This document shows positions 24,431 through 36,620 of a stretch of 64,000 bases of DNA, in pieces. The translations under genes and the position numbers were made by a program. A model generated the notes under the pieces. That model searched no databases and was not told the origin of the DNA. It saw only the letters and a list, made by a program, of their open reading frames with translations. The first letter of the stretch is position 1. The number at the start of each line of letters is the position of its first letter. The stretch is taken from the NCBI GenBank assembly GCA_963693315.1, contig OY856188.1, positions 222,133,517 through 222,197,516 of the forward strand, given 5' to 3'. Source of the stretch: Diogma glabrata. Taxonomy: Eukaryota; Arthropoda; Insecta; Diptera; Cylindrotomidae.

Positions 24431-27137
24431 GTCTCGATAAAAAAATGTATATTTTCAAAGGCAAAGGCATCGTACCTCTTTAAAACAAACGAACACAACT
24501 TTATTTATTTTTTAACCCACAATCTTGTGTGGATAAGTTAGTTTTATAAGCACCTCAAATTTTAAGTTCATCGGATTAATGGTTCACGAGATAATCGAAA
24601 TAATGTGAAAAACACGTTCTACTCTCACCAATAGTGTTCCGTATAAAAAACGGAACCCTAATACAGACAAGATTTTTGTTCTGATGATAGCTGTTATGAT
24701 GATTATGTTGACGGCAGAGATTTTGAAGCATGTTCCTTTTTCTAAGTTTAAGTTATTTTAAGCTACTTGACAATCCTTGAGCTACACATTTCCTCAATAC
24801 AAAAACTCAAATTAAAATCTTAAAATTAATTATTATTCTTTACGAATACACTCTACTTACATATTCCTACTTTTTTCAGCAACATGATGTTTATCAAGAT
24901 GTGTTTAAACTTTTGTAAGAGAAAATCCAAAATTTCTCATATAAAACAGACACTGGAGGATAATCGTTACTAAAATTATCATTTGTGATAACAGAATATT
25001 AATTACAAAATCTCTTACAAGTATATAGTTCAACGAGTTTGATAAAATTAAGAGTTTTATAAAATTTAATTATTTAAAGTTAAACGAAAATTTCTTGAAA
25101 CTTATTTTAAAAACTGAAGAATACTAATACCAAGAAATGTTATTTTAAGCTATAATGGAGTTCTTTTACTGAACTTTATTTTAACAAGAACTTGTAGATA
25201 AAATCTTTTTAAATTAGATTTTGATGGATTTTTGTAACGAAGTTTTGTGTTTTTATAAATATAATCCTTCTTTTATGTTTAATGACATGCAACTATTTTT
25301 AGAGATCTTTCGACCACTTGTCGATCGTTGTTTGTATATTCATGAATCTTTCTTTTATAATAACTAATAAGTATTATGTGAAAGAAAGAAAATGGTATTT
25401 GATTACAAATGAAGACTATTTTATTTTAACATTACTCTGTCTGACAGTTCACTTTTAAACATTGCATTTACATCTGAGATACATAAAAATTTATATTTTA
25501 TTCAACTTTTTAACTTTGATATTATCGTAACAAAAAGGTTAAAAAAACTTTGAAAAACAAAAAACCGCAGCACAAATATAAAATTATTGTAAAATTCAAT
25601 TTTAAAACTAATTCTAAAAAAATTTTTATTTATTTTTCCAGAAACATTTCCATTTTCTTGCTTTTTCAAACTTTTCTTTTTTCTGTGTTTGTGTTAAAAT
25701 GGTTAATTAAATCAAATCTTTAATAATGTTTTCATTTTAAATGCTTTTCTAGAAAATTAGACAGGAGGAATAATTAAGTTGTTATTACAAGTTTAAAGTT
25801 TAAATGATAATATTATTAAGAATAAAAATTAAATTAGCAAAAAGAAGGAATAAAGAGGTTAGTGCTTAGACGGAAAACAAATTTGTTTATTAAAAGAATT
25901 GAAGTTTATTGACTGTAGCTATATGCAAAAGTTTTGAAATTGAGATTTAAATCAATTTGGAAATGAATGAACTTATTAGACATACTAGAGTGAAGTGTGA
26001 TGTTCTTTTGTTTTGGCCTTTGGGTTTGATACGATTTACTTGATTTGAATGTGTGAATGCATGATTTAAATTAGACTTTTATCTGAGGCTAAGATTTTAA
26101 GTAGTTAATATTTATTCTAACACCCTCAACAATCGATTAACACCGATGTATAAAACTGTAAAGTGTGGTGTGGAGTATAGTTTACTTACCAGGTGATACA
26201 TTATGTGAACATACTCATTCAGTTTGTTGAAGTGAAAACGTACGTAAAAAATAAAGCTCATCAGCTAACTGTTTAGAGGCTTTTAACATTAACAACCTTA
26301 TGGTGTATGGCACATTAACAAGGTAACAAGATCCAAAATGTTTAGCATGGAACTAAGCTAAGAATAAAAAATTCGTTATTCGATAGAGAACAACTGTGAT
26401 CAATGAAGCCTATTTTGGCATTGACAAAAACTAACTTATGCTAATGGAACCATTGGGCCGTATACCAGATAAAGTTCATTATTATCGTCATAGTGTGGAG
26501 TGCAGAGTCTATCGTAAAATTAGCTCCATGATAGTGCAAACAACGCAATAGACATCAATAAAATCAGCAATTTTTCATATGTTTTGTTTATTATAGCAGC
26601 ACACACTAAAAATGTTTAAAAAATTATTTTAAAACTACAATTAGTATAAATTCTCATCTATTATCATTACCGTCTAATATCTTAAACAATTTTCTCATAA
26701 AATTTTTATTTTAAATAATTATAATTTGAAGCACCAAAATTTAAATAATTTATCTTACATGCGTACCTCGGTGATTTGAAATTTAAATATATAAAATTAA
26801 GATTACAAGTTATTTGTTTATTACTTCGAAGATAAATTTGCTTGAATTTTTTTATCCTTATATGAAGATGATGAAAACGAAAAGAAACAAATGACGCATG
26901 ATCGTTAAAGATTAAGAGAAAATAATTATAATTAAAAGAAATAATTTTTAATTGCGTGTAATGTTGGAGAATAACAAGTTGTATGAGATTACATATTTTT
27001 AATACATATATTATTACCTACAACTTTTAACAAAGATGTTTAAGAAAAGAGGGTGAGCAATGGTGTAATGTAGCAAAAATGTTTTAAATACGCATTGAGA
27101 GATCAGTTTTGAATGATTTGTAATTTTTTTTATTTTC
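24431..27137. other. AT-rich spacer, nothing recognised
   Basis: A 16-bp hairpin-like GTTCCG/CGGAAC lies near 24638-24655. No gene, transposon end or tandem array was found in the remaining 2.5 kb. Confidence 0.5.
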
Positions 27138-27390
27138 AATGGTGCTGGCGGATGTTTTCTATACAGACAATTCGGTAGCACATTTCAACCTTAGCTATGA
27201 AATTTTGCCTGATGATCACTCTATTGTTTGCTTGAAGAAATTTGTTTCCCTGTATGTGTATATGCGGGCTTCAATCATTCAGGAAAACCGTGCGTCACAT
27301 GGTTAAAGAATATGCTACTAGCACTAGGATTATCGACAACTAAATTTTAGTTTTCTTCCTCCAAATCAAATTAAAAAACCGAATGCGTTT
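27138..27390 (+). mobile_element. Dispersed retroposon-like repeat, family R, partial copy
   Basis: Reverse-complement relative of 134-655: GGTGCTGGCGGATG, TTAGCTATGAAATT and GCTACTAGCACTAGGATTAT are shared in order. Diverged and incomplete at both ends. Confidence 0.5.
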
Positions 27391-28164
27391 TCAGCTCATT
27401 TTCATACGAAAGTTTCATCAAGATCTCTTGCGTTTGCGTAACGCAAATAACACCCATTTTTGAATATTTACTTAAAAATTAAAAAATTAAGAATTGTTTA
27501 AACAAATTTTATTATAAATGATTGACATGATGACAAACAAAATGATATTTCAATGATATTGATAGGATTATTTATTCTCATAATTTGTTCATTTCCCGTA
27601 AAAATGAAGCCATCCGTTATTGAGAAAGCGTTGGAAAATAGTGATGTGTCGATCATGAACGACCGAAGTTAATTGAACGGGTCACTTCAATGAACGACGA
27701 CCGATCGTTCAGTTAATAAAAGAAACGTCGTTTACTAACCTTTTATGTAATTCGTCTTTAAATATTCATTATGATCAAATTTTGATTCCGATCTTTGTGA
27801 TATGTGAATTTGTTTTTCTCCTCTCAAACATATATTCATTATATTCAACAACTTCGCATAAAAAAGTGACCTGAAAAAATGTATCTAATTAATCGTACAG
27901 GTTTTCATAATAACATAAAAAAACCAATACACATTTTAAAATAATAAAAAATATACGCACTTCATCTAACAATGAAAAGGAAAAATCATAAACCTTTATA
28001 TGAAAATAACACTAACAATAACACAAAACTTATATTCAATCCAATAAAACAAAACCAAACTAACAATACCATATGCATTTATCAAAATCATAAATACATG
28101 CAAGTTTCATTTTGCTACGATCGACCAAAAGAAATACATAACATACATACAAAACGATAACTTA

Positions 28165-28432
28165 AAGAAATATTCTTACGAAAAAATTATCATAAAGAAC
28201 AAAACTTGGAACGGCTCGAATTTACTAATAAACAAAACAACACGCCTACCAAAAGAATTGACCTATGTATAAAACGATTAGTTCAAAAAAATATTGTAAT
28301 GAAAAATTTATCATAAGGAACAACAACTTAACGGCTCGAATTTACTATGTATGTTTTGTTTATATATAATAAATTCGAGCCGTTCATTTTTTGTTCTTTA
28401 TGATAAATTTTTCATTACAATATTTTTTTTGA
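28165..28432. repeat. Inverted repeat inside hAT-like element
   Basis: ACGGCTCGAATTTACTA and its preceding GAAAAATTTATCATAAGGAA (near 28295-28346) are inverted at 28370-28431 (AATTCGAGCCGTTCATTTTT). A third, diverged direct copy lies at about 28170-28236. Together they form a strong hairpin. Confidence 0.75.
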
Positions 28433-28792
28433 TACACAAATGGTGCTAAGAATGATTGAACATAAAGAATTAAAAATAAAATGCCATTTTTAAGAAAATG
28501 TAAATGCTATTGAAAAAAAAGATATGTATTTCATTCAACTTTTACAAATTATGAACTGTGAAATAAAATTGAAAAGAAATAGATTACAAACATGATTTAA
28601 TTAATGATTATGAAAAAAAACATTTGTTTTTACATATGTATTTAAATTGTTTTTATTATTATTGTTGGTGGATGGATGCTGTATAATAGAATTAATTTCA
28701 TTTAAGTTTTTTAGATTTAATTTAATTTTGTTGACAATATTTGCTGTGAAATAAAATTGTTTGTTGTACTTTTTTTTTTTTTTAAAAGGCGT

Positions 28793-29107
28793 TCATGCTC
28801 CATGTAGGAGCGTTGCCAGGCTAATCAGCTTTGAATATTCACCACGGTCGTTCGCAACAGCGACATAATTACCATGGCAGCCGATTTTTTTAAGGTCGTT
28901 TATTACGTCAGTCTCCCATTGTAGTCGTGGTCTTCCTCGCAATCTACCACTCCCTGGGGTACTAACGTACATTTTTCTAATCATTCCAGACTGTGAATCG
29001 GCTCGTAGAACATGCCCAAACCAAGCAATCCTATTAGAACGGATACAACCTATTATATCAGGACCCTCAAGAAGGTCTCTGATCTCAAAGTTATACCGGG
29101 TTCTATA
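28793..29107 (-). pseudogene. RTE LINE C-terminal segment
   Basis: GSGRLRGRPRLQWETDVIND followed by DRGEYSKLI is the conserved C-terminal tail of RTE-type polyproteins, whose role is not well defined. It is the continuation of the RT frame upstream, separated from it by an in-frame TAG close to 29107. The frame ends about 10 bases before the poly-A tail. Confidence 0.8.
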
Positions 29108-30130
29108 CTATCCATCGTCTGTCTTAAGTGGACCATAAATGTAGCGTAGGATCTTACGCTCAAATACAGATAAATGCGATTCGTCATTTTGTGTAAGGGT
29201 CCACGTTTGTGACCCATACATCACAACCGGTCTAATCAATGTCTTGTATAACTTGAGCTTGGTGTTAGTTGATACATACGGTGATCCAAGGAGAGGTTTA
29301 ATTGAGTAGAAAGTTCGATTACCTGCAGCGATTCGAGCTTTAATATCTGTAAGTATGCTGTTGTTTGAGTCAAGCATTGATCCCAAATATTTAAAAGATT
29401 CAACTCCCTCAATTCGTTCATCGCCGCACATCAAATCTTTCTTCTCAGCCTCTCTTGAAACATTCATATGTTTGGTTTTATTGTAGTTAATTTTCAGACC
29501 ATTTTTTCTAGCACCACTCTCAAGCGACTTGAAAGTCTCACTCATAACAGCTTCACTTCGGCCGAGGATGACAACATCATCAGCGTAAGCAATCATCTGT
29601 ACTGAGTTTATTGACAAGATATTGTTATTAGTCGGTAGTTTCTTTTGACGGCACACATATTCCAAGGCTAGATTAAAAAGTATAGGAGAGATAGCATCAC
29701 CTTGTCTTAAACCGGAGTCAACTTTAAAAAACTTTGATATTTCGTTCTCCACTCGTACACAGCATTGAGAGTTCTGTACTGTCATTTTGCATAGTGATAC
29801 CAACTTACCAGGAATTCCCATTGACACCAGAGCAGACCTTAGAGTCTCTCGTTCGAGAGAGTCGTAGGCCTGCCTGAAATCAATGAAAAGTTGGTGCACA
29901 GGTATGTTGAGCTCTCGACACTTTTCCAAAATCATCCTTATCGAGAAAAGTGCATCGGTGGTACCTCGGCCCCGCCGGAAACCACACTGATATTCTCCAA
30001 ACAGTTGTTCAGCAAAAGGATTGATTTTGGATAGCAAAATGTAGGAAAAGATCTTATATGCTGTGCAGAGGAGAGCGATACCTCTGTAGTTTGCACATTA
30101 TAGGCGATTACCTTTTTTATGGATTGGTAT
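29108..30130 (-). pseudogene. RTE LINE reverse transcriptase domain
   Basis: Numbering from the codon at 30037: FIDFRQAYDS at 51-60 (first catalytic Asp), GLRQGDAISP at 109-118, YADDVVIL at 151-158 (catalytic pair), and RPVVMYGSQTWT downstream. The palm motifs are intact. Upstream of 30037 the frame continues through ANYRGIALL but is cut by an in-frame TAA near 30098. The frame ends at a TAG after LKTDDG. It copies its own RNA at nicked DNA in active relatives; this copy is dead. Confidence 0.88.
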
Positions 30131-30438
30131 CAGCATAGCTGTGCTCCAGTCCTGTGGCATGGTTTCAGTCCTCCAGATCATTTGAACAAGTTCAAACAAT
30201 CTTGAGGATAGAGTTTCGCCACCATGTACAATCATTTCGGATGTTATATCGTCGATACCAGGTGCTTTATTGCGTTTTAATTTTGACAGCGCCGTATCGA
30301 ATTCCTCTTTGGGAGGTTTGTCTACATGTACTTTTGACGCACGAATAAGCTTTGCTCGTCGCCCGACTTGTAGCTGGTCACTTAAGTTGAAAAGATTCTC
30401 AAAATAAGCGGCCCAAGTATCTAAAATATTTTTAAGGT

Positions 30439-31370
30439 CTACTTGTAGCTCCCCATCTTCGTTTTGAATAGCAGTCGATCTAGTTTGAGGGCCTTCTTTA
30501 AGGTTTTAACCTGTTGAAAGAAGTTACGCGATTGATGTTCCTTGTTGAAGTTTTCAATCTCCTCACACTGTCTCTTCCACCATTCTCTCTTCGTTCGTCT
30601 ACATAGCTTTGTAACGGCTTGTCTTGCCAGTTTATAGTTCTCCTTCGTGGACCTGGTGTTGCGTCCTTGTAGACACTTCAGATAGCAATCTCTTTTGTAT
30701 TGAATAGCGTCAAGGCATGCTTGATCCATCCATGGCTTCTGGGAGTAGTTCTGTGGTCGTCCAAGTATTCCCTCAGCAGCGCTTAAAACAGCATCTTTGA
30801 GCAAATACCATGACTTATCGACGTCTCCATTAATGGTTTCTGATTTATCCAATGTTTCGGCAATATGGATTTGATATCTCTCTTCTGTTTCAGCATTCTT
30901 TAATGATGAGATGTTAAAACGTTTCCGTTGATTGAATTTTGGAATGCCTGGATTAGGGAAGTGGAACCTTATCGTTGCACATACAAGGAAGTGATCACTT
31001 CCAATGTATGCACCTCTAAAGGATCGCACATCCCGAACGCTCGAGAAGAAACGTGCTGTTACTAGAACGTGATCAATTTGATTTCGAGTGTTTCCATTCG
31101 GTGAGACCCAAGTCTGTCTATGAATCGATCGATGCAGAAAGAACGTACTGGCAATTCTCAAATTATTTGATAATGCAAACTCAGTCATTCTCTCACCATT
31201 ATCATTCGAATTCAAATCCAGGCCCACCACATTTCCATAAGAGATATCTCTTCCAACCTGTCCATAAAAGTCACCAAGAACCATAATGAAGTCGCGTGTG
31301 GGTGTTTGTTTCATAACCTCTTCCAGTGCTATGTAGAAATTATCCTTCTCGTCGACGGTCTTAGCTTCAG
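30439..31370 (-). pseudogene. RTE LINE endonuclease, 5'-truncated
   Basis: This is an apurinic-like endonuclease domain. From the Met at 31314: LGDFYGQVGRD at 13-23, TWVSPNGNTRNQIDHVLV at 68-85, and GSDHFLV at 105-111. The usual GDFN motif reads GDFY, losing a conserved Asn. The first ~100 residues, with the catalytic Glu, are lost to 5' truncation at the target duplication. The linker towards RT follows until a frameshift near 30465 ends the frame. Confidence 0.85.
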
Positions 31371-34057
31371 TTGTTGTACCTTAGCTTTGGTTAAAAATTA
31401 AAAATTTGCTACATGTCAGGACTTTTTTTTTTTTTTTTTTTTTTTTTAATAAAATGTGATGTGTAGTAGGCATTACAATATGTGTCACAACAACACATAA
31501 AAACCTTTTAAGACCAAGGTCCCACAACAACATGCGTTCTAAGGATGTTAATGGACGAAAATCTGTTTTTTTTTGTTTTTTTAATATTTTTTGTTAAATA
31601 ATAGACAACTAAACTATAAATCCTATCACATATAAAATATGACATAGGCCAATATTTCGTGATAGGATAGGGAAAATAAAAATAAAATAAGAGATAAAAA
31701 GCAAATTTGTTTTAAAAATTTGCAGGAACAAAACTAAAATTGGTTTGCCAATAGTCCAGCTAATGGCATAATCCTTGATTATGGGACGCAGTATATTTTT
31801 CAATGATTAAAGCTCAGATATATAGTTATATGAAAGCTCGTTTCTTCGAGCAAGCTACAGCGTTCCAGCATCAAGGAATATTCATTAGCTAAGATTGAGA
31901 GTGCTACCGTTGACTGAATACAGTTCATCCACCAGCACCCCTAAGATATCACCTTGGCTAGTGATATCTCACTGCTATTGCCAGTGGTATGTGATATCTC
32001 ACGTTAACTCATGTGCCAGTAACAGGGACTGGAGTGCGCGGGGTTGTCTTAAACATTATACTACTTAACTACTTAACTACTTAAACATTATATTCCTTAT
32101 TTTATAGTGCAATTTTGTTTTTAATAATGTTTTTCCTTTAAATCGATGTATGAAAAGGATGATCATTTTTTTTATTGAATGTTAATTAGATGATGAGATG
32201 TTTGACTGTATGGCTCATTAAAATAAGGCTGGAACAAGTTATAAAGGAAAATCCTTAAAACAAACGGTAGAAAACAAACAAATACAGTGTGGCTTAAAAT
32301 AGTACATCCTGTATAGATTCCAGTAAATCCTGTATAGATTTTTAAGCAATGATTTATCAATTTTTTCAAATAAATTACATTAGTATGAGCAATATTTTTT
32401 GTTTAAACGAAAAAGGTTTTCTTCTTTATTTCGTAACTCATCTTCTTCGCAACTTTTTAGATGCATTAGTCTTAGATTTATGTTGACTTTTGCGTGTTAA
32501 TTAGGATGTGGTTCTTGACCTATTAACGAGATTTTTTATTATTGTTTTTGACTTAAATATTTAATGTTTTTGCAAGTGATTGAACGAAGACCGATGTTTT
32601 TAAATCGGTCAGTGCGAATGAACGATCCGGTCCAAATGGATCACTAATTTAGCTGAGGTTAGCCATCACTATTGGAAAAATGTTTGCTTACACACATATA
32701 CAGACTGACAGCTAAAAATAGCCTTAACAGCTTCAGGAGGTTTTCAAACGTAAAGATATCATAAAAATTCTAATTTCGAAAATCGAACCAAAAATAATAT
32801 CTACCCACATCGGAATGAATATTTGCGTCCATCAGCACCTTAGATCACATGTTGTTGTTGGACCTCGATCTTTAAAAATTTGTTTGTTGTTCTGAGACAA
32901 ATAAAATATTTTTACTCCACATAACAACACATTTTATTATAAATACTTTTACGGTTGTAAAGGAGAAAGGTGTTTTTCCCTTTAGAAACCTGTCCATTAA
33001 AGTCACCAAGAACCATAATGAAGTCGCGTGTGGGTGTTTGTTTCATAACCTCTTCCAGTGCTATGTAGAAATTATCCTTCTCGTCGACGGTCTTAGCTTC
33101 AGTTGTTGTACCTTAGCTTTGGTTAAAAATTAAAAATTTGCTACATGTCAGGACTTAAACATTATATTCCTTATTTTATAGTGCAATTTTGTTTTTAATA
33201 ATGTTTTTCCTTTAAATCGATGTATGAAAAGGATGATCATTTTTTTTATTGAATGTTAATTAGATGATGAGATGTTTGACTGTATGGCTCATTAAAATAA
33301 GGCTGGAACAAGTTATAAAGGAAAATCCTTAAAACAAACGGTAGAAAACAAACAAATACAGTGTGGCTTAAAATAGTACATGTGCTATAGTATAAATCCT
33401 GTATAGATTTTTAAGCAATGATTTATCAATTTTTTCAAATAAATTACATTAGTATGAGCAATATTTTTTGTTTAAACGAAAAAGGTTTTCTTCTTTATTT
33501 CGTAACTCATCTTCTTCGCAACTTTTTAGATGCATTAGTCTTAGATTTATGTTGACTTTTGCGTGTTAATTAGGATGTGGTTCTTGACCTATTAACGAGA
33601 TTTTTTATTATTGTTTTTGACTTAAATATTTAATGTTTTTGCAAGTGATTGAACGAAGACCGATGTTTTTAAATCGGTCAGTGCGAATGAACGATCCGGT
33701 CCAAATGGATCACTAATTTAGCTGAGGTTAGCCATCACTATTGGAAAAATGTTTGCTTACACACATATACAGACTGACAGCTAAAAATAGCCTTAACAGC
33801 TTCAGGAGGTTTTCAAACGTAAAGATATCATAAAAATTCTAATTTCGAAAATCGAACCAAAAATAGTATCTACCCACATCGGAATGAATATTTGCGTCCA
33901 TCAGCACCTTAGATCACATGTTGTTGTTGGACCTCGATCTTTAAAAATTTGTTTGTTGTTCTGAGACAAATAAAATATTTTTACTCCACATAACAACACA
34001 TTTTATTATAAATACTTTTACGGTTGTAAAGGAGAAAGGTGTTTTTCCCTTTAGAAA
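31255..34057. repeat. Recent tandem duplication, about 1.07-kb unit
   Basis: Unit 2 (32989-34057) repeats unit 1 (31255-31423 joined to 32081-32988) almost perfectly, differing by a short indel near 32311/33379 and a few substitutions. Unit 1 is split by the family-R retroposon; unit 2 keeps the empty site (GTCAGGACTTAAACATT). The unit contains the first ~120 bp of the truncated RTE, its target duplication and the right end of the hAT-like element with TTGGAAAA (again at 33741-33748). Confidence 0.92.
31424..32047 (-). mobile_element. Family-R retroposon, complete copy with poly-A tail
   Basis: The plus strand begins with about 23 T, i.e. a poly-A tail on the minus strand preceded by ATTTTATT. 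It ends at GCGCGGGGTTGT, so the RNA would start ACAACCCCGCGC. The intact duplicate unit proves the empty site. Between the retroposon and the target is TTAAACATTATA, then two CTACTTAA-type filler repeats, then TTAAACATTATA again, as expected from template switching during target-primed reverse transcription. About 600 bp, no coding capacity. It probably depends on a LINE. Confidence 0.8.
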
Positions 34058-34340
34058 TTTCCAACCATACATAGGAATTGAAAAAGTTCTAATTATTTCT
34101 TACCTACTTAAGTTGAGTTTTTCAACAGTCGTTAGAAATTTCTGTTTTTTATTCAAATAAAATCTAAAATTTAAATCGGTGTTAGCAGACATCTCAACTA
34201 ATTAAAAATTTTCTTTTAAATCCAGATATCACAAACTCTTATTCAATGCTAACATAAATTTCTAAAGGTGGTTGAAAAACTCAGCCTAAGTAGGTAAATA
34301 ATGATGAATAAATAATGATAAAATTTCAATTTTGAAATTT
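34058..34340. other. AT-rich spacer
   Basis: CTACTTAAGTTGAGTTTTTC near 34105 and GAAAAACTCAGCCTAAGTAG near 34274 are roughly inverted, a weak MITE-like signal. Nothing else recognised. Confidence 0.4.
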
Positions 34341-34411
34341 GGCGTATCTGCCAAAATGGATTCGAATCATGTCACTGATGAGGAAGGTTAGAATCATACT
34401 CCGAAACATCG
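34341..34411 (+). ncRNA. Degenerate relative of the type III hammerhead
   Basis: GCGTATC aligns with GCGTGTC at 13479-13485. CTGATGAGG and CCGAAACATC keep both core blocks at similar spacing. Stem III has mismatches and stem I is reduced to about two pairs, so it is probably inactive. TTCGAATTGAAAAAT after the core also matches the downstream part of the 490-bp unit near 13620. Confidence 0.5.
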
Positions 34412-34563
34412 AATTGAAAAATCAAAATGGTTTCCTTAGATACTTGAGTGTAACTGCTCACAAAAAATCACTATCAATTCATAACCTAAACAAAATTCTA
34501 GTCAATAGTGAATTATAAAAAAATCTAAACCAGCTTAATATATTGAATTATTTTTGAATTTGT

Positions 34564-34757
34564 AATGAAACTAAGTTTTTATCACTTTAATATTTTGATT
34601 TTATTTTTCAAAATATGTTTTCGATTTCAAACAGATCTTCTTCAGCGAAGAAGTTTCTAGATAGAAATTTCTTCTCTGAAGAAGATCTCTTAGAGATCAA
34701 AAATATATTTGGAAAAATAAAATCAAAATATAAAAATGATAAAGACTTAGTTACATA
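34564..34757. repeat. Foldback with PLE-tail-like arms
   Basis: The arm ACTAAGTTTTTATC...GATCTTCTTCAG is mirrored by CTGAAGAAGATCTCTTAGAG...GACTTAGT. The CTGAAGAAG-stem-AAAAATAT layout and the following AAAATAAAAT resemble the tail motif in the foldbacks at 44373-45168 and 52645-53221. Confidence 0.7.
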
Positions 34758-35250
34758 ACAAATTCAAAAATATTTCAATTTAAAACACATTAACTAGCAA
34801 CTAAAAGTAAAAAAAAAAATTAAGCTTAATATACTTAAACATTATATTTCTATACATCCAAAACATACATTCCAATAAAATATAGACTGAAAATGTTATT
34901 GATTTTTTATAAAATCCAATCAAAACATAATTAGAGTTCTATACAATAAAATAAATTGTTTTTTATTCGCCTACATATTAAGGTATTCCTTTATTACTAT
35001 GATTTGCGACATTTAGGAGTCACTTTTAACCATATATTTTGTTGTCATAGTAACGTCCAAAATGTAAAAAACATTTATATATGTTTAAATTTTTATCAAA
35101 GCAACCTTTCAATTCAAAATTTCATAATCCATCAAAAATATTTGTTCTTTTTTATTGTCATAGTTATACGATTTGCTTGAATAAAATAACAAATATTTTA
35201 GTCAAAGGTAACTTTTTGAACATAATTTTATTTCAAAGTTTATAAAACTT
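34758..35250. other. AT-rich spacer, nothing recognised
   Basis: No gene or repeat supported. Confidence 0.5.
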
Positions 35251-36620
35251 TTAATTTTGATTTAGATTAAACAATTTTTTTTTAAATTTTGCATGCGACG
35301 GATAAAAAATAGTACATGATGGACAGACGTAAGCCAACTTGGCCTTAATGTGGATGAAACTCTCAACTGGCGGCTCGATTCGCAAACTCCATATACGTTC
35401 AAAAACCTTAGCTTTACGTCCTTGCATCATAATTATTGCATTGTGTTTTTTCAAACTCTTTGCTCAACAGAATAAAACTAACATCTGTTTATTTTATTGT
35501 GTTAGAACATAATAACGCATACAGCAATGGTTTTCATCTCTAATAACAAAATGTACTATTGTAATATACTATTCAATGCACTATTGAAATATACGACCAT
35601 TTTGCAATGGCAACAATAAAAATAATTATCATGGCAAGCTATAATCAAAAATACACTCTAAAAAAAAATAGTGTAAATTTACCCTTATAACTTCAAATTA
35701 AGTAAATATACAAGCAAAACCACAAAAAATTGTGTAAATTTACATCGGATTATGTAAATTTAAAACCTTTTTGACAGATTCTTACACTAAAAAAAGGAGC
35801 ATATTTCCACGAAACTAAACTTGATTTTAATTCACTATTTAACCCAAAATCTCTTTAAAATTCCTCACAACAAAAAGTATTGATAAAGGGCCAATGAAAA
35901 TGGTCTACGGACTTACATATAAGGAATTAATTTTAATGATAGTGCGGGCAATATTGCATTAATATTTTTAGTCCACATGGAATCGTAAAGGGTGATTTAA
36001 ACAAAGCATTGTTCATCCTAATAATGCACTATTTTCGTAGTAAAATAAATAAAATAAATACTTTTGTTTTAGTTATTTAATAAAAGTAATAATTAAATAT
36101 TTTACACTATTAACTAAAATTAATTAATGAACTTTTGTTAATTTAATTTTTAATTTTTAGTTTGGATCCAATACCTTGTAATACGCATTGATATCCTATA
36201 AAGGGCCAATGAAAATGGTCTACCGACTTAATATAAGGAATTAATTTTAATGATAGTGGGCAATATTGCATTAATATTTTTAGTCCACATGGAATCGTAA
36301 AGGGTGATTTAAACAAAGCATTGTTCATCCTAATAATGCACTATTTCCGTAGTAAAATAAATAAAATAAATACTTTTGTTTTAGTTATTTAATAAAAGTA
36401 ATAATTAAATATTTTACACTATTAACTAAAATTAATTAATGAACTTTTGTTAATTTAATTTTTAATTTTTAGTTTGGATCCAATACCTTGCAACACGCTC
36501 AATGAAACAAAGAATAGTACATTATGATGCTAGGACGTAAAGCTAAAGATTTTGGACGGATGTGGAGTTTGCAAATCGAGGCGCTAGCCGAGTGTAATTA
36601 AAAGGGCGTGATGTGCAATC
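35251..36620. repeat. Inverted-end segment enclosing a 315-bp tandem duplication
   Basis: A stretch near 35340-35450 is matched in inverted orientation near 36520-36600: GGACGTAAAGCTAA and TGGAGTTTGCAAATCGAG on the plus strand, their relatives on the minus strand. Between them 35884-36198 is duplicated at 36199-36490; both copies include GGGCCAATGAAAATGGTCTA and TTTGGATCCAATACCTTG. Both end copies can encode IMMxGRKAKxFxRxWSLxIE, on opposite strands. No family was recognised. Confidence 0.7.

Larger units (their letters stand above)
28770..31370 (-). mobile_element. RTE-clade LINE, 5'-truncated, 9-bp target duplication
   Basis: TTGTTGTAC flanks the insertion at 28761-28769 and 31371-31379. 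A run of T at 28770-28783 is the poly-A tail of the minus-strand copy. The order endonuclease, RT and C-terminal GRPRLQW tail is that of RTE/BovB-type LINEs. It lacks the first part of the endonuclease and carries at least one frameshift and two internal stops. It inserted into the hAT-like element. Confidence 0.9.
27639..32671. mobile_element. hAT-like element with 8-bp target duplication, containing later insertions
   Basis: The left end TAGTGATG starts at 27639 and the right end CATCACTA finishes at 32671. The 8-bp TTGGAAAA lies immediately outside both (27631-27638 and 32672-32679). An 8-bp duplication and this terminal sequence fit hAT transposons, and both ends are rich in GAACGA motifs. 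No transposase was seen. The interior is interrupted by an RTE LINE (28770-31370) and a family-R retroposon (31424-32047), so the original element was under 2 kb. Confidence 0.75.

Noticed and set aside
26240..26275. Minus-strand CTGATGAG near 26260
   Set aside because: No GAAA block or stems at suitable spacing.
29570..29590. Minus-strand CTGATGA at 29580, 47070 and 48003 as hammerhead cores
   Set aside because: They lie inside LINE coding sequence (for example the YADD codons) and lack GAAA and pairing stems.
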